From the NCBI GenBank assembly GCA_002842045.1, contig PHBX01000017.1:186001-250000 (forward strand): DNA of 64,000 nt, read 5' to 3'. This DNA is from Chloroflexi bacterium HGW-Chloroflexi-3. GTDB taxonomy: Bacteria > Chloroflexota > Anaerolineae > Anaerolineales > Anaerolineaceae. A model generated the notes under the pieces. It was given only the letters and a program-made list of their open reading frames with translations, was not told the DNA's origin and did not search any database. Positions 39,627 to 49,068 of the stretch are shown piece after piece; position 1 is the stretch's first letter; each line of letters starts with the position of its first letter. The position numbers and the translations under genes are program-made.

Positions 39627-40928
39627 ATGGCAAAGATGGATCAGGTTTTAGCAGTGATTTTGGGGGGTGGTCGAGGTACTCGTTTACAGCCGTTAACAAC
39701 CATGCGCTCCAAACCTGCTGTTCCCATCGCAGGAAAATATCGCTTAATTGATATTCCCATCAGTAACTGTATAAATTCTGGTATTTACAAAATGGCTGTT
39801 TTAACCCAATTTAACTCCGTGTCATTACATCGCCACATCACCCGCACCTATCAATTTGACACCTTTCACACCGGCTGGGTTCAGATCTGGGCGGCAGAAC
39901 AGACCGTCAACACTGCCGATTGGTATCAGGGAACTGCGGATGCAGTTCGCAAGCAATTATTTGAAATAAAATCTGCGCGTACCCCTTATGTCTTGATTCT
40001 GGCAGGCGATCATCTTTACCGTATGGATTACGAAGAAATGGCACGTTTTCACTGGGAGAATAATGCTGATATCACCATTGCAGTACAACCGATTCGTAAA
40101 AATGAAGCAGATCGTTTTGGCATTTTGAAACGGGGTGCTGATTTTGAAATCACCCGCTTCGCTGAAAAACCGACTGATCCCGAAGTGCTGGCTGATATGG
40201 TCAGTCGAGATGATGAGGAAAGACCTTTCTTAGGCTCGATGGGTATTTATTTCTTCAATACAGAAGTGCTCTTTGAAATGCTGGAACATACCACCATCCA
40301 GGATTTTGGCAAGCATGTTATCCCTGAAGCGATCAATCGTAAGAAAGTAGTTGGTTTTGATTTTGATGGTTATTGGGAAGATATCGGAACAATCCGCTCT
40401 TTTTATGACACCAATTTATTATTAACAGGCCCGGATTCACCCTTTAATTTCTTCGATCAACGCAGCCCAATTTATTCACATGGGCGTTACTTACCCGGTT
40501 CAACCGTTGAAAACAGCATGCTGGAACGGGTTTTGTTGACTGATGGCTGCTGTATCAATCATGCAGAAATCCGCCATTCCATCGTGGGTTTACGCTCTCA
40601 AATTCGTTCTGGTGTTCGGATTATTGATACGATTATGATGGGTTCCGATTATTATGATCGGGTATCAGCCTGTAATAAAGAAAATTATCCCATTGGCGTG
40701 AATGAAAATGAGATTCCACTGGGGGTCGGGAATGGATCGTATATCGAAGGAGCCATTCTGGATAAAAATGTACGTATTGGGCGTGGTGTCGTGATTCGGC
40801 CTTTCCCACGTGGTACTGAAATTGATGAAGAATTGTTCTCTGTTCGAGATGGCATTGTAGTAATCCCAAAGAATACTGTCATTCCGAATGGAACTTTTAT
40901 TGGGCATATACCGGGGGAAAGTTTGTAG
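39627..40928 (+). CDS. glgC: Glucose-1-phosphate adenylyltransferase
   Basis: A 433-residue ADP-glucose pyrophosphorylase that makes ADP-glucose for glycogen synthesis. Nucleotide-binding loop GGGRGTRLQPLTTMRSKPAVP, substrate motif AGDHLYRMDYEEM, glucose-1-P region RFAEKP, SMGIYFFNTEVL, and a C-terminal left-handed beta-helix (NSMLERVLLTDGCCINHAEI, RIGRGVVIRP). GGGAGG precedes ATG 39627. No other glycogen gene is adjacent. It is followed by a terminator and then by the P-type ATPase. Confidence 0.96.
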   Translation: MAKMDQVLAVILGGGRGTRLQPLTTMRSKPAVPIAGKYRLIDIPISNCINSGIYKMAVLTQFNSVSLHRHITRTYQFDTFHTGWVQIWAAEQTVNTADWYQGTADAVRKQLFEIKSARTPYVLILAGDHLYRMDYEEMARFHWENNADITIAVQPIRKNEADRFGILKRGADFEITRFAEKPTDPEVLADMVSRDDEERPFLGSMGIYFFNTEVLFEMLEHTTIQDFGKHVIPEAINRKKVVGFDFDGYWEDIGTIRSFYDTNLLLTGPDSPFNFFDQRSPIYSHGRYLPGSTVENSMLERVLLTDGCCINHAEIRHSIVGLRSQIRSGVRIIDTIMMGSDYYDRVSACNKENYPIGVNENEIPLGVGNGSYIEGAILDKNVRIGRGVVIRPFPRGTEIDEELFSVRDGIVVIPKNTVIPNGTFIGHIPGESL

Positions 40929-40937
40929 TAAAATTTG

Positions 40938-40965
40938 AGGGCAGGGGTAATTCCTGCCTTTTTTT
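40938..40965 (+). terminator. Terminator after glgC
   Basis: Stem GGCAGG/CCTGCC with a 7 nt loop followed by seven T residues. It ends 45 bases before the next gene start. Confidence 0.88.
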
Positions 40966-41009
40966 ATATCTTGAAATCGTCCATTATTGATCTTATTCAA
41001 GGAGAATAC

Positions 41010-43838
41010 ATGGTTGTTAACAATACAAACATTGGTTCAAAGCCATTAAAAGACTTAAGCATATCCTGGCATGCCGTCAGCAGTGATGATATCCTGGAAA
41101 AACTGGACACTCAGTTGGAAAAAGGTCTCACCAATCAGGAAGCTGAAAAAAGATTACAGGAGTATGGACCCAATCAATTGGAGGAGGGAAAACGCACTAC
41201 CTTTCTCCAGATGGTTTTACGACAGCTGAATAATTTTGTAGTAATTCTATTAATCGTAGCTTCCATCATTTCCGCTTTCTTAGGGGAATGGGTGGATGCG
41301 AGTGCCATCATTGCAATTGTGATCTTAAACACCATCATGGGGGTAGTGCAGGAGAATCGAGCTGAGCAAGCTCTGGCTACACTCAAAAAGCTGGCAGCTC
41401 CCGATGCACAGGTGCTGCGGAACGGCCATCGGGTAACCATCCCTTCGTATCAATTGGTGCCTGGGGATATTGTTTTTCTCGAAGCGGGATACTTCATCCC
41501 GGCTGATGTGCGCTTATTGGAGGCGATTAATCTACGGGTGGAAGAGGCAGCACTAACCGGGGAATCGGTTCCTGTGCAAAAGAATGCTTCTCTGGTGCTG
41601 GATAGAACGGCATCCCTTGGAGATCGAAAGAACACGGCCTTCATGGGCACAACAGTCTCTTATGGTCGTGGTCGTGGGGTTGTGGTTGACACTGGAATGG
41701 ACACCCAACTGGGCATGATTGCGACCATGTTGAAATCGGTGGAAGATGAACAGACCCCCTTGCAACGACGGTTAGATCAATTAGGAAAGACACTCGGTTG
41801 GGCAGCCTTGATTGTGTGTGCTCTGGTATTTGGTATTGGTGTGCTGCGTGGTGGTGATTTGCTGGAAATGTTTATGGTGGCTGTCAGCCTGGCAATTGCT
41901 GCGGTTCCGGAAGGATTGCCGGCGATTGTAACCATCAGCCTGGCGTTGGGTATGCGTGAAATGATCAACCGGCATGCTTTAATCCGGCGTTTGTCATCAG
42001 TGGAAACACTTGGATCTGCGACGATTATTTGTTCAGATAAGACTGGAACGTTAACACAGAATGAAATGACCGTTACACGTATCTGGTCGGATGGTCAATT
42101 TGTTGAGGTAACCGGTCGAGGATATCGCCCGAAGGGTGAATTCCTGGTAGATGGAAAACCGGTTGATATTTACAAATATCAGGGCATCATGTCCACGCTG
42201 TGGGTAGGTGCAATGAATAATGACTCATATCTGGAAGAGATGGAATCGGAAGGACAGGAGAAAGCATATCGCATTATAGGCGACCCGACTGAAGGTGCTC
42301 TGATTGTTGCCGCCGCCAAAGCAGGGGAAATCCAAAATGTCCTGAATAAAAAATATCCCCGCACCCAGGAAATTCCTTTTGATTCTGTGCGGAAAAGGAT
42401 GTTAACCATCCATGAAATTGATGAGCCTGGCCCGGATGATATTTCTCCATTTGATGATGATTCTGAGCGGAAACATTACGCCATCGCCATCAAAGGAGCA
42501 CCGGATATTGTTCTGACACTGTGTAATTCATACCAGACTATGGAAGACAAACCTGTGCCTTTGTCCATGGAGATGAAAGCCAGAATCATGGCAGCCAACG
42601 ATGAAATGACCCAGGATGCTTTGCGGGTTCTGGGAGTGGCTTATCGGGTAGTCAGTGTTTTGCCTGAGGAAATCGATAGCGATGAACTTGAGAAAGATAT
42701 GATTTTTGTGGGGTTGATTGGCATGATTGACCCGGCTCGCAATGAGGTTCAACCGGCTTTGGAACTGGCACGTGGTGCAGGCATCCGCACCATCATGATC
42801 ACGGGTGATTACCCAAACACTGCCCGTGCCATTGCCAAGGATATCAATCTACTGCAAAGTGGACACGAGGCGCTTACTGGTTATGATCTGGATGACATGA
42901 GAGATGAAAAGTTGCGGGAAAAAGTGAAAATTACCGACGTGTTCGCGCGAGTCTCCCCTGAACATAAAATGCGGATCGTGGAAGCACTGCGTTATAATGG
43001 CGAAGTGGTAGCCATGACCGGTGATGGGGTCAACGATGCACCTGCCATCAAGTTAGCAGATATCGGTGTTGCCATGGGTATTACCGGTACTGATGTCGCC
43101 AAAGATACAGCCGATATGGTGCTGACGGATGACAATTATGCCAGTATTGTGGCGGCCGTCGAACAGGGCCGTATCATCTATTCCAATATTCGTAAATTTG
43201 TTTATTACCTGATCTCATGCAACCTGGCAGAAATTATGATCATCTTCCTGGCGACAGCTTTTGGGCGTTACCTGTATCCATTTGCTGCAGGGGAAATATT
43301 CTCACCGCTTGCGCCGATCCAGTTATTGTTGCTCAATCTGGTCACAGATGGCGCACCAGCCCTGGCGTTGGGCACGGAAAAAGGTGATCCGGATATCATG
43401 CAGCAGAAACCACGCCCACCCAAGGAACCGATCATCAACCGTTTCATGATGAATGGGGTTCTGATCCAGACTGTGGCGATCACCTTTATTACACTATACG
43501 CCTTTGGTGTGGGATTGAAACATGATCGCTTAATGGCAGAAACCATGGCATTCATTACCCTGGCAAGTTCGGAATTGGTGCGTGCTTATACCGCTCGGTC
43601 CGAACGATATCCCATATTAAAGATTGGTGTTTTCAACAATAGGTGGATGAATATTGCCGTGGTGTCATCGTTGGCATTACTCTTAATGATCCTGTATGTG
43701 CCATTCTTTAATATCATTTTTGACACTGTACCACTGGGTTGGACGGAATGGCGATTAATTCTGCCCTTGTTAATGATTCCTTCTATTGCCGCAGAACTGG
43801 CAAAGATGTTTGTTAGCAGGAAAAAAGCGATTAGCTAA
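41010..43838 (+). CDS. P2-type cation-transporting ATPase (Ca2+-ATPase-like)
   Basis: A 942-residue pump. N-terminal cation-ATPase domain (GLTNQEAEKRLQEYGPNQLE), actuator LTGESVPVQKNA, M4 ion site VPEGLPAIVTISLALG, phosphorylated Asp343 in CSDKTGTLTQNEMTV, nucleotide domain KGAPDIVL, hinge MTGDGVNDAPAIK, and M5-M10. The M4 PEGLP sequence is typical of the SERCA/PMR1 subgroup, so Ca2+ (or Mn2+) export is likely. ATG 41010 follows AAGGAG; an earlier ATG at 40935 lies before the glgC terminator. Together with the exchanger at 930 it points to active calcium control. Confidence 0.93.
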   Translation: MVVNNTNIGSKPLKDLSISWHAVSSDDILEKLDTQLEKGLTNQEAEKRLQEYGPNQLEEGKRTTFLQMVLRQLNNFVVILLIVASIISAFLGEWVDASAIIAIVILNTIMGVVQENRAEQALATLKKLAAPDAQVLRNGHRVTIPSYQLVPGDIVFLEAGYFIPADVRLLEAINLRVEEAALTGESVPVQKNASLVLDRTASLGDRKNTAFMGTTVSYGRGRGVVVDTGMDTQLGMIATMLKSVEDEQTPLQRRLDQLGKTLGWAALIVCALVFGIGVLRGGDLLEMFMVAVSLAIAAVPEGLPAIVTISLALGMREMINRHALIRRLSSVETLGSATIICSDKTGTLTQNEMTVTRIWSDGQFVEVTGRGYRPKGEFLVDGKPVDIYKYQGIMSTLWVGAMNNDSYLEEMESEGQEKAYRIIGDPTEGALIVAAAKAGEIQNVLNKKYPRTQEIPFDSVRKRMLTIHEIDEPGPDDISPFDDDSERKHYAIAIKGAPDIVLTLCNSYQTMEDKPVPLSMEMKARIMAANDEMTQDALRVLGVAYRVVSVLPEEIDSDELEKDMIFVGLIGMIDPARNEVQPALELARGAGIRTIMITGDYPNTARAIAKDINLLQSGHEALTGYDLDDMRDEKLREKVKITDVFARVSPEHKMRIVEALRYNGEVVAMTGDGVNDAPAIKLADIGVAMGITGTDVAKDTADMVLTDDNYASIVAAVEQGRIIYSNIRKFVYYLISCNLAEIMIIFLATAFGRYLYPFAAGEIFSPLAPIQLLLLNLVTDGAPALALGTEKGDPDIMQQKPRPPKEPIINRFMMNGVLIQTVAITFITLYAFGVGLKHDRLMAETMAFITLASSELVRAYTARSERYPILKIGVFNNRWMNIAVVSSLALLLMILYVPFFNIIFDTVPLGWTEWRLILPLLMIPSIAAELAKMFVSRKKAIS

Positions 43839-44493
43839 TAGCTGATAGTTCTCTCAATGGTCGAAAACTCATGCGGTGGATGGCGCAGGGGCCGTTTTCA
43901 GCGAGTGCTTGCTGATGAAAGCGGGTACCGTAGCCTTTGTGACGGCTAAATCCGTACACAGGGTAGTAATTGTCTTCCTGGCGCATCAAAGCATCCCGGG
44001 TAGTTTTTGCCAGGATCGATGCAGCGGCAATGCTCAGGCTGCGTTGATCACCTTTGATTAATGCCGTTTGCGGTGAATTCAAATCCGGTAATAAGAGAGC
44101 GTCGATAAGCAGGTGATCCGGGGACTCGAATAAATGCCCCAATGCGCGCTGCATGGCCAGGCGGGTGGCTGGTAAAATTCCCAGCTGATCAATTTCGGAA
44201 TGCTCTGCAGATCCTACACCCCAGGCTTGCGCATGTTCTCGAATGATCCCCGCCCAAAATTCGCGTAAATGGACGTTCATTTGTTTTGAATCTCGTACTC
44301 CAAATAAATTCTGCTCCAGGTTAGCGATGGGAGGAAAGATGACTACTGCCGCTACAACCGGTCCTGCCCAGGCTCCTCTGCCGGCTTCATCCAACCCGGC
44401 AATCCATTGTTTATTGTCTTCCCATAATGCTCGTTCATAGGACAGGTTGGGAGAGAGAGGAATGTCAAGTACTGGTTTGGGTTTTCTGGTCAT
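43831..44493 (-). CDS. rnhB: Ribonuclease HII
   Basis: A 220-residue RNase HII, which nicks RNA-DNA hybrids and misincorporated ribonucleotides. The active-site start is WIAGLDEAGRGAWAGPVVAA, with further acidic residues in FGVRDSKQM and LIDALLLPD, and the C-terminal SRHKGYGTRFHQQAL segment. The start ATG 44493 overlaps the end of the glycosyltransferase gene by 29 bases. Its stop overlaps the end of the convergent ATPase by a few bases. It is the last gene of a three-gene minus-strand operon. Confidence 0.95.
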   Translation of the reverse strand: MTRKPKPVLDIPLSPNLSYERALWEDNKQWIAGLDEAGRGAWAGPVVAAVVIFPPIANLEQNLFGVRDSKQMNVHLREFWAGIIREHAQAWGVGSAEHSEIDQLGILPATRLAMQRALGHLFESPDHLLIDALLLPDLNSPQTALIKGDQRSLSIAAASILAKTTRDALMRQEDNYYPVYGFSRHKGYGTRFHQQALAENGPCAIHRMSFRPLRELSAIS

Positions 44494-45208
44494 AGACCCC
44501 TCGATTGGCGTTGCGCCGAATGGTAAAGAGATCGGAAGCCATTTTGAATGAATCTTTGAGGATATTTAAACGGGTACCTGGTTTGTAATACCAGATAATC
44601 GGTACTTCTTTAATCTGATAACCCAGTCGCTGGGCGATAAAAAGCAGTTCTGCATCAAACGACCAACCGGTCAGGGTTTGCATCCGGAAAAGATGTTCAG
44701 CCACCTCGCCACGGAAGGCTTTGAAACCGCATTGTGTATCCTGCAATCCGGGCAGCAAGGCATAACGCACCAGACTATTGAAAACTCGGCCGATCAGATG
44801 CCGGAATTCTGGCTCATCCACCCGTTCGGATTCGGGCAATTCACGAGAGGCTATAGCTATATCGTATGCCTGTCCATCTTCTGGTATAAATTTACTGATT
44901 TCACTGACTGGCATGGAAAAATCCGCATCACAGAAAATGCGATACTTGCCTTGCGCAGCCAGCATTCCACTACGAACTGCCAACCCTTTTCCTTTTTGGG
45001 TTTCCTGAATGACTCTGAGAGAAGGCATTTTTGCCTGAAACGCCTGAGCTACTTCGAGGGTGCGATCCTGACTTCCATTTTCAACGACAATCACTTCAAT
45101 TGGGTAGGGTTGTTGACGAACGTACTCATCCACCAGAGCCAGGGAAGGTGGTAGGCGCTCTTCTTCGTTGTGCGCTGGAATAATGATGGAAAGGAAAACG
45201 TCGGGCAT
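44465..45208 (-). CDS. Family 2 glycosyltransferase (dolichyl-phosphate glucosyltransferase-like)
   Basis: A 247-residue cytosolic GT-A enzyme: LSIIIPAHNEEERLPPSLAL, VVENGSQDRTLEVAQAF, GKGLAVRSGMLAAQGKY, the metal-binding DADFSMP, and GLQDTQCGFKAFRG. This is the pattern of polyprenyl-phosphate sugar transferases such as Alg5. It has no membrane helix. It may make a lipid-linked sugar donor for GT-C enzymes like the one at 11652 (inference). Its ATG shares one base with the stop of the small gene upstream (TAATG). Confidence 0.9.
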   Translation of the reverse strand: MPDVFLSIIIPAHNEEERLPPSLALVDEYVRQQPYPIEVIVVENGSQDRTLEVAQAFQAKMPSLRVIQETQKGKGLAVRSGMLAAQGKYRIFCDADFSMPVSEISKFIPEDGQAYDIAIASRELPESERVDEPEFRHLIGRVFNSLVRYALLPGLQDTQCGFKAFRGEVAEHLFRMQTLTGWSFDAELLFIAQRLGYQIKEVPIIWYYKPGTRLNILKDSFKMASDLFTIRRNANRGVYDQKTQTST

Positions 45209-45519
45209 TAGAATCGGGGAACTGATAGGAGTTTATCCTTATTTGTATCCCCGCTACCAACTGAAAGAAGGTCTTTCCCTTTTGAAGAAACAACCCGCAC
45301 ATACTCACCTGTATCAAATACGGAACCCATTTTGTACTGGCGTTTTCCGGTCAGGATTTTTTGACCACTATTAATCCGATTAATCAAATCATCACGGTCA
45401 ATTAATAAATGGTCAGAAAACACCACTCCGTAGCGTTCGAAGATGCGTGCAAGTTGCACCTGACCATCTTCATCCACTCGAACTGCTTCCAAGATTGCAT
45501 CAAATTTCTTTTTCGCCAT
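45208..45519 (-). CDS. Conserved hypothetical protein
   Basis: A 103-residue soluble protein beginning MAKKKFDAILEAVRVDEDGQ and containing FERYGVVFSDHLLIDRDDLI and KILTGKRQYKMGSVF. I do not recognise a domain of known function. The gene is translationally coupled to the glycosyltransferase downstream and separated from tRNA-Pro by a terminator, so it opens the operon with that gene and rnhB. GAAAGGATATC-type spacing before ATG 45519 is weak but usable. Confidence 0.7.
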   Translation of the reverse strand: MAKKKFDAILEAVRVDEDGQVQLARIFERYGVVFSDHLLIDRDDLINRINSGQKILTGKRQYKMGSVFDTGEYVRVVSSKGKDLLSVGSGDTNKDKLLSVPRF

Positions 45520-45607
45520 GATATCCCATCTACCTTATCTATTTAAGATACACGTTCTAATGAAAATTTTATCACGGAAAGTTGCACTTACCAGTTGAAT
45601 CTATAAA

Positions 45608-45638
45608 ATAAAAAAACAGTCTGATAACTGTTTTTTTA
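45608..45638 (-). terminator. Bidirectional terminator after tRNA-Pro
   Basis: Stem AAAAAAACAGT/ACTGTTTTTTT with loop CTGATA. It directly follows the tRNA-Pro 3' end on the minus strand. Confidence 0.78.
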
Positions 45639-45642
45639 TTTG

Positions 45643-45716
45643 TCGGGGTGGGCGGACTCGAACCGCCGACCCCCGCGTCCCAAACGCGGTACGCTAACCA
45701 ACTGCGCTACACCCCG
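45643..45716 (-). tRNA. tRNA-Pro (anticodon TGG)
   Basis: Acceptor CGGGGTG/CACCCCG, D-arm GCGCAGTTGGTTAGCGC-like, anticodon loop TTTGGGA giving TGG, T-loop TTCGAGT. CCA is not encoded. On the minus strand a TATACT -10 element lies about ten bases before its 5' end (45726-45731). Confidence 0.94.
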
Positions 45717-45730
45717 AGCAAACAGAGTAT

Positions 45731-46640
45731 AATCGCATTCACAGGCGTTGGATTGCTATTAAAAGCCTGTCAATCGATTCCTGTGTTTTCGACTGATTCG
45801 TTACTTCCAACCAACTTAAGTTCCAGCACACCAATTTTAACACCCACAAAAGTGGTACTGTCTACGCTCATTCAAACTGCGACAATCACATCTACAGCAA
45901 CCGAAATTACCCCAACTTTCACACCCACCGAGATTCCGTGTCTGGAAACGACAGGCAAAATTATAGAAGTCAACTTCTTTTCGGAAATTTTGGAGGAGGA
46001 CATCATAGCTAACGTCTACTTACCACCCTGTTATGATGTAAATCGGGAAGAAGGATATCCATTGTTGGTAATGTTGCACGGCCAGAATGGTGTGCAGGAT
46101 CAGTGGATTAACCTTGGAATGACCGCCCTGGCTGATGAATGGATAACATCCAAAAAAATTAAACCATTGGTGATCGTGATGCCATTTGAACGCCTGTACC
46201 TGAGGGATTCATATTTATCCAAATACGATATTGCCCTGGTTGAAGATCTTCTACCACAATTGTTGGATCAATATAACCTTCGATCGGAATGGGCATATCG
46301 CGCGATTGGTGGATTATCACGAGGTGGTAATTGGGCAGTCCGGATTGGATTTGTCTATCCGGGTGCTTTTGGCAGGGTGGGGGCACATAGTTTTACAACC
46401 TTTGCTGGGGATATGAGCCGGGTTCAGGATTGGTTACAATCTGTTTCAGCTTACAGGCCAGTACTCTGGTTTGATATTGGCGAGACAGACTATTACCGCC
46501 AATACAGCGAACCGTTTGTTTTCTATTTACGACAAAATCAGATTCCATTAGATTACACTGTCAGTCCAGGTGGGCACACCTTTGATTATTGGTTGGCTCA
46601 CGTGGATGAATACCTGGCGTGGTACACAAAGGACTGGTAA
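45731..46640 (+). CDS. Esterase-D-like lipoprotein, start unclear
   Basis: The mature protein has a Thr/Pro-rich linker and an alpha/beta hydrolase of the putative-esterase family: VYLPPCYDVNREEGYPLLVM, LHGQNGVQDQW, nucleophile GGLSRGGNWA (Ser), FDIGETDYY (Asp) and GGHTFDYW (His). The catalytic triad is complete. Upstream, IIAFTGVGLLLKACQS looks like the end of a lipoprotein signal with lipobox LKAC. No ATG, GTG or well placed TTG begins it, and the frame upstream is only the antisense of tRNA-Pro. I infer a gene whose 5' end was lost when it was joined to the tRNA; the given start is only the first plausible codon. Confidence 0.62.
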
Positions 46641-46670
46641 TTCAGTGTGTGATTTCCCATAAAGACAAAT

Positions 46671-46702
46671 AAAAAAAGGGCTGTTATTTTCAGCCCTTTT
46701 TT
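46671..46702. terminator. Bidirectional terminator between esterase and NBR1-domain gene
   Basis: Stem AAAAAAAGGGCTG/CAGCCCTTTTTT (about 12 bp) with loop TTATTTT. T-tracts occur on both strands, fitting the convergent genes. Confidence 0.9.
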
Positions 46703-46711
46703 GCTGGTTTA

Positions 46712-47392
46712 TTATTTAACGATCAGCGTAATTTCCGATTCACAGAAATACAGGTTGTTGTTCGTACGCAAAGCCCACTTGGCAGAATAGGTTCCGGGTT
46801 GGCGAGGCGCCAGCATATCTACGATGAAATCAACTTCATTACCTGGGTTGATGTATCGGGGCAAATCAATCGAATCCCCGCCGACCTGGAATTTATTTCC
46901 ACCAACAAAGACCCAATCGAATTGATCGCTCCATTGTTCTTTACCCGTATTACGAAGTGTCCATTTGCCATCAAAATCGCCACCAGGGGGAAAGGTTGCC
47001 CCATTCGGGTAATAGTATAAGACCTGGCATTGATAAAGCTCACTGGTGGGTGACGCTTCAGGAGTTTCTGTAGGAGTACGGGTAGGGGTTAAAGTGATCG
47101 TAGCGGTTGGTAATACAAAAGAGGTAAAAGTGGGTAATGGTGTAGAAGATGGCCGCAAGACTACTTCCTGTGTACTGGTAAAAACGACTTCAATTGTTGG
47201 TAATTCCAGCGTTGGTAATTGTCGTAATGTGGCTGTAGCCGTTGGCAGAACCAATACTTCAGGCAGTTCCTGAGGTGGTAAAGGATTAATGGATGATTGT
47301 GGGTTGATAAAGATGATGGCAAAAACAATACAAAATATCATTGTTATCATGATTGCCAGAATTGTGAGCACATTCAGGGCTGTATTTTTCAT
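46712..47392 (-). CDS. NBR1-type Ig-like domain protein, membrane anchored
   Basis: A 226-residue protein: an N-terminal membrane anchor (LTILAIMITMIFCIVFAIIF), a Thr/Pro/Ser-rich spacer of about 80 residues, and a C-terminal NBR1 (Four-Trp) Ig-like domain with FPPGGDFDGKWTLRNTGKEQ, IDLPRYINPGNEVDF and MLAPRQPGTYSAKWALR. In bacteria such domains display or bind ligands at the surface; in animals NBR1 uses one for cargo binding. A closely related gene lies 118 bases upstream, so the two arose by duplication. Confidence 0.82.
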   Translation of the reverse strand: MKNTALNVLTILAIMITMIFCIVFAIIFINPQSSINPLPPQELPEVLVLPTATATLRQLPTLELPTIEVVFTSTQEVVLRPSSTPLPTFTSFVLPTATITLTPTRTPTETPEASPTSELYQCQVLYYYPNGATFPPGGDFDGKWTLRNTGKEQWSDQFDWVFVGGNKFQVGGDSIDLPRYINPGNEVDFIVDMLAPRQPGTYSAKWALRTNNNLYFCESEITLIVK

Positions 47393-47509
47393 AAATTTAT
47401 TGATTAAAGTATATACGAAAATCTATTTTGATAATAGGTAATTATTCAAAACTGATTTACAGTTTTGTAATGATGTGATCAATTCAACCAGTACTATCCT
47501 TTCAAACAC

Positions 47510-48187
47510 TTATTTAACGACGATTTGGATCATTGCTGAGCAAAAAACGATATCATCTTTCTTTAATCCCCAGGTAGCGGAATATGTACCCGCTGATTTG
47601 GGAGCCAGCATATCAATAATAAACTCAATGGATTCACCATTGCTAACATTTGAATTTAAATCCAACTTATCAACATGCTCCTGAAATCTTGTTCCACTGA
47701 AAAATAGAAAGTCAACTTTATCTTTGTCCCACACTTCAGAACCTGTATTCTTAAAAGTCCATCGTCCATCAAAATCGCCGCCTGGAGGATATGACTGGTT
47801 TAAGGCAGGAGAATTGGAAACCAGCTGGCAATTAAAATCTGAGCGGGTAGGTGTCACGGTTGGTGTTGTTGTTGAAGTTGGAGGAAGTGGGGTTTCAGTG
47901 GGAGGGACTGCCGTGAAGGTTGGCGTTGGGGTAATCGGTGTAGCGCTTGGTATTGGCGTGTTAGTTGGTGGTATGGCTGTAAATGTGTTCGTAGCACTCG
48001 GATTCAACAAAGCTTGCTGTGTAATTTCACCAATGGCAGTTTTCATGGCATCGATGATCATGACTTCATAAGTGGCTGTTAATTCGGCGGGTGAAAACCC
48101 TGTTTGCCCAAATGAACTTAATGAGCATCCACTGAAAAAAATTAAGAATATTGAAAAAAAGAAAAATAGGAGAAATTTTCGTTTCAT
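47510..48187 (-). CDS. NBR1-type Ig-like domain lipoprotein
   Basis: A 225-residue lipoprotein: signal with lipobox IFFSGCSL, a helical segment (LTATYEVMIIDAMKTAIGEI), a TPTPTFTAVPPTETPLPPTS linker, and a C-terminal NBR1-like domain (YPPGGDFDGRWTFKNTGSE, IDMLAPKSAGTYSATWGLKK). Both paralogues share the C-terminal domain and the Thr/Pro linker but differ in the anchor. ATG 48187 follows AAGAAGG; a GTG at 48193 is less likely. Confidence 0.84.
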   Translation of the reverse strand: MKRKFLLFFFFSIFLIFFSGCSLSSFGQTGFSPAELTATYEVMIIDAMKTAIGEITQQALLNPSATNTFTAIPPTNTPIPSATPITPTPTFTAVPPTETPLPPTSTTTPTVTPTRSDFNCQLVSNSPALNQSYPPGGDFDGRWTFKNTGSEVWDKDKVDFLFFSGTRFQEHVDKLDLNSNVSNGESIEFIIDMLAPKSAGTYSATWGLKKDDIVFCSAMIQIVVK

Positions 48188-48330
48188 AATCACCTTCTTT
48201 TAAATAACAATTACTTTAATTGTAATGAAATTTTTAAAAAAAGTAACCATCACTTTTCATACGAGTACTGGGTTTTTATACTGGTCAAAAGCATAGGAAA
48301 TATTCCTGTCTGTTTCGAAAACCGTACAAG

Positions 48331-48726
48331 TTGTTTTCTTTGTCAAACTTATTGCGAAATACTGCCCCTTTGAATACCATGGAAATTGGATTACGAACTG
48401 TACCTCTTCAATTGGTAGTTGGTTCTGAGAATCGCTGCAATGATTTTGATAATCTATTTACCCCATTTTCTGAACGAAATCATCAACGGTGGTTAAGAAT
48501 TTCAGACATGTTTATCAAAGGTGAGTATGTTCCTGCAGTGGAACTGATCCAGGTTGGACAATCTTATTTTGTTCGGGATGGTCATCATCGTATCTCTGTA
48601 GCAAGAGCATTGGGAATAAAATTCATTGATGCGAAGGTGACAATTTACCAACTCTCAGAAAAGGCGTTGCAGACCGACAATGTATTTGTGCAGCAATGGC
48701 AATTGCAGGCTGTTGAAATACAATAA
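48331..48726 (+). CDS. ParB-like nuclease/sulfiredoxin-fold domain protein
   Basis: A 131-residue protein with the ParB-N-like pattern: LRTVPLQLVVGSENRCNDFD, then VELIQVGQSYFVRDGHHRIS, then VARALGIKFIDAKVTIY. The DGHHRISVARALG helix is the conserved centre of small ParB-like proteins, which hydrolyse CTP in true ParB. No HTH region is attached, so DNA partitioning is not implied. The start is TTG 48331, or ATG 48379. It is followed after 20 bases by a decayed membrane gene. Confidence 0.62.
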   Translation: MFSLSNLLRNTAPLNTMEIGLRTVPLQLVVGSENRCNDFDNLFTPFSERNHQRWLRISDMFIKGEYVPAVELIQVGQSYFVRDGHHRISVARALGIKFIDAKVTIYQLSEKALQTDNVFVQQWQLQAVEIQ

Positions 48727-48746
48727 TATTTTGAGGGGTGGTCAGG

Positions 48747-49056
48747 ATGAAAAACTTTCAAAAATGGTTTGGTAAATGGATCCTGTTATCACTCCTTTGG
48801 TTTGTATTGAATTCGATTGATTTTTCTCAATTTCAATTGAATGACATGCTTCAATCAACGCTTATTGGGCGAGGCTTTATGTCCATGCTGGATAGCCTGA
48901 TTTTATGTTAGGTACTGGCAAAATCAGTCAATCGTGGAATTCGGTTAGCTGTTGTAATTTTCCTGGCTGTATTCGGTATGAAAATTGTATTAACGGTTGT
49001 TGAAGCCACCTATTTGCCTGACTTACAACCGCTTGTTTTGCCGTTATTGATTAATG
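48747..49056 (+). pseudogene. Decayed membrane protein fragment
   Basis: The frame starts MKNFQKWFGKWILLSLLWFV, meets TAG at 48909-48911 after MLDSLILC, and continues in frame with VLAKSVNRGIRLAVVIFLAV and YLPDLQPLVLPLLINGA before the reading loses sense near 49060. Three hydrophobic segments remain. The start is preceded by GAGGGG. It seems to run straight into a second broken gene, so a deletion may have joined them. Confidence 0.5.
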
Positions 49057-49068
49057 GGGCACATTACC

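Noticed and set aside
45648..45716. N-terminal extension of the esterase beginning MGGLEPPTPASQTRYANQLR
   Set aside because: These 23 codons are the antisense of tRNA-Pro and are not part of the protein.
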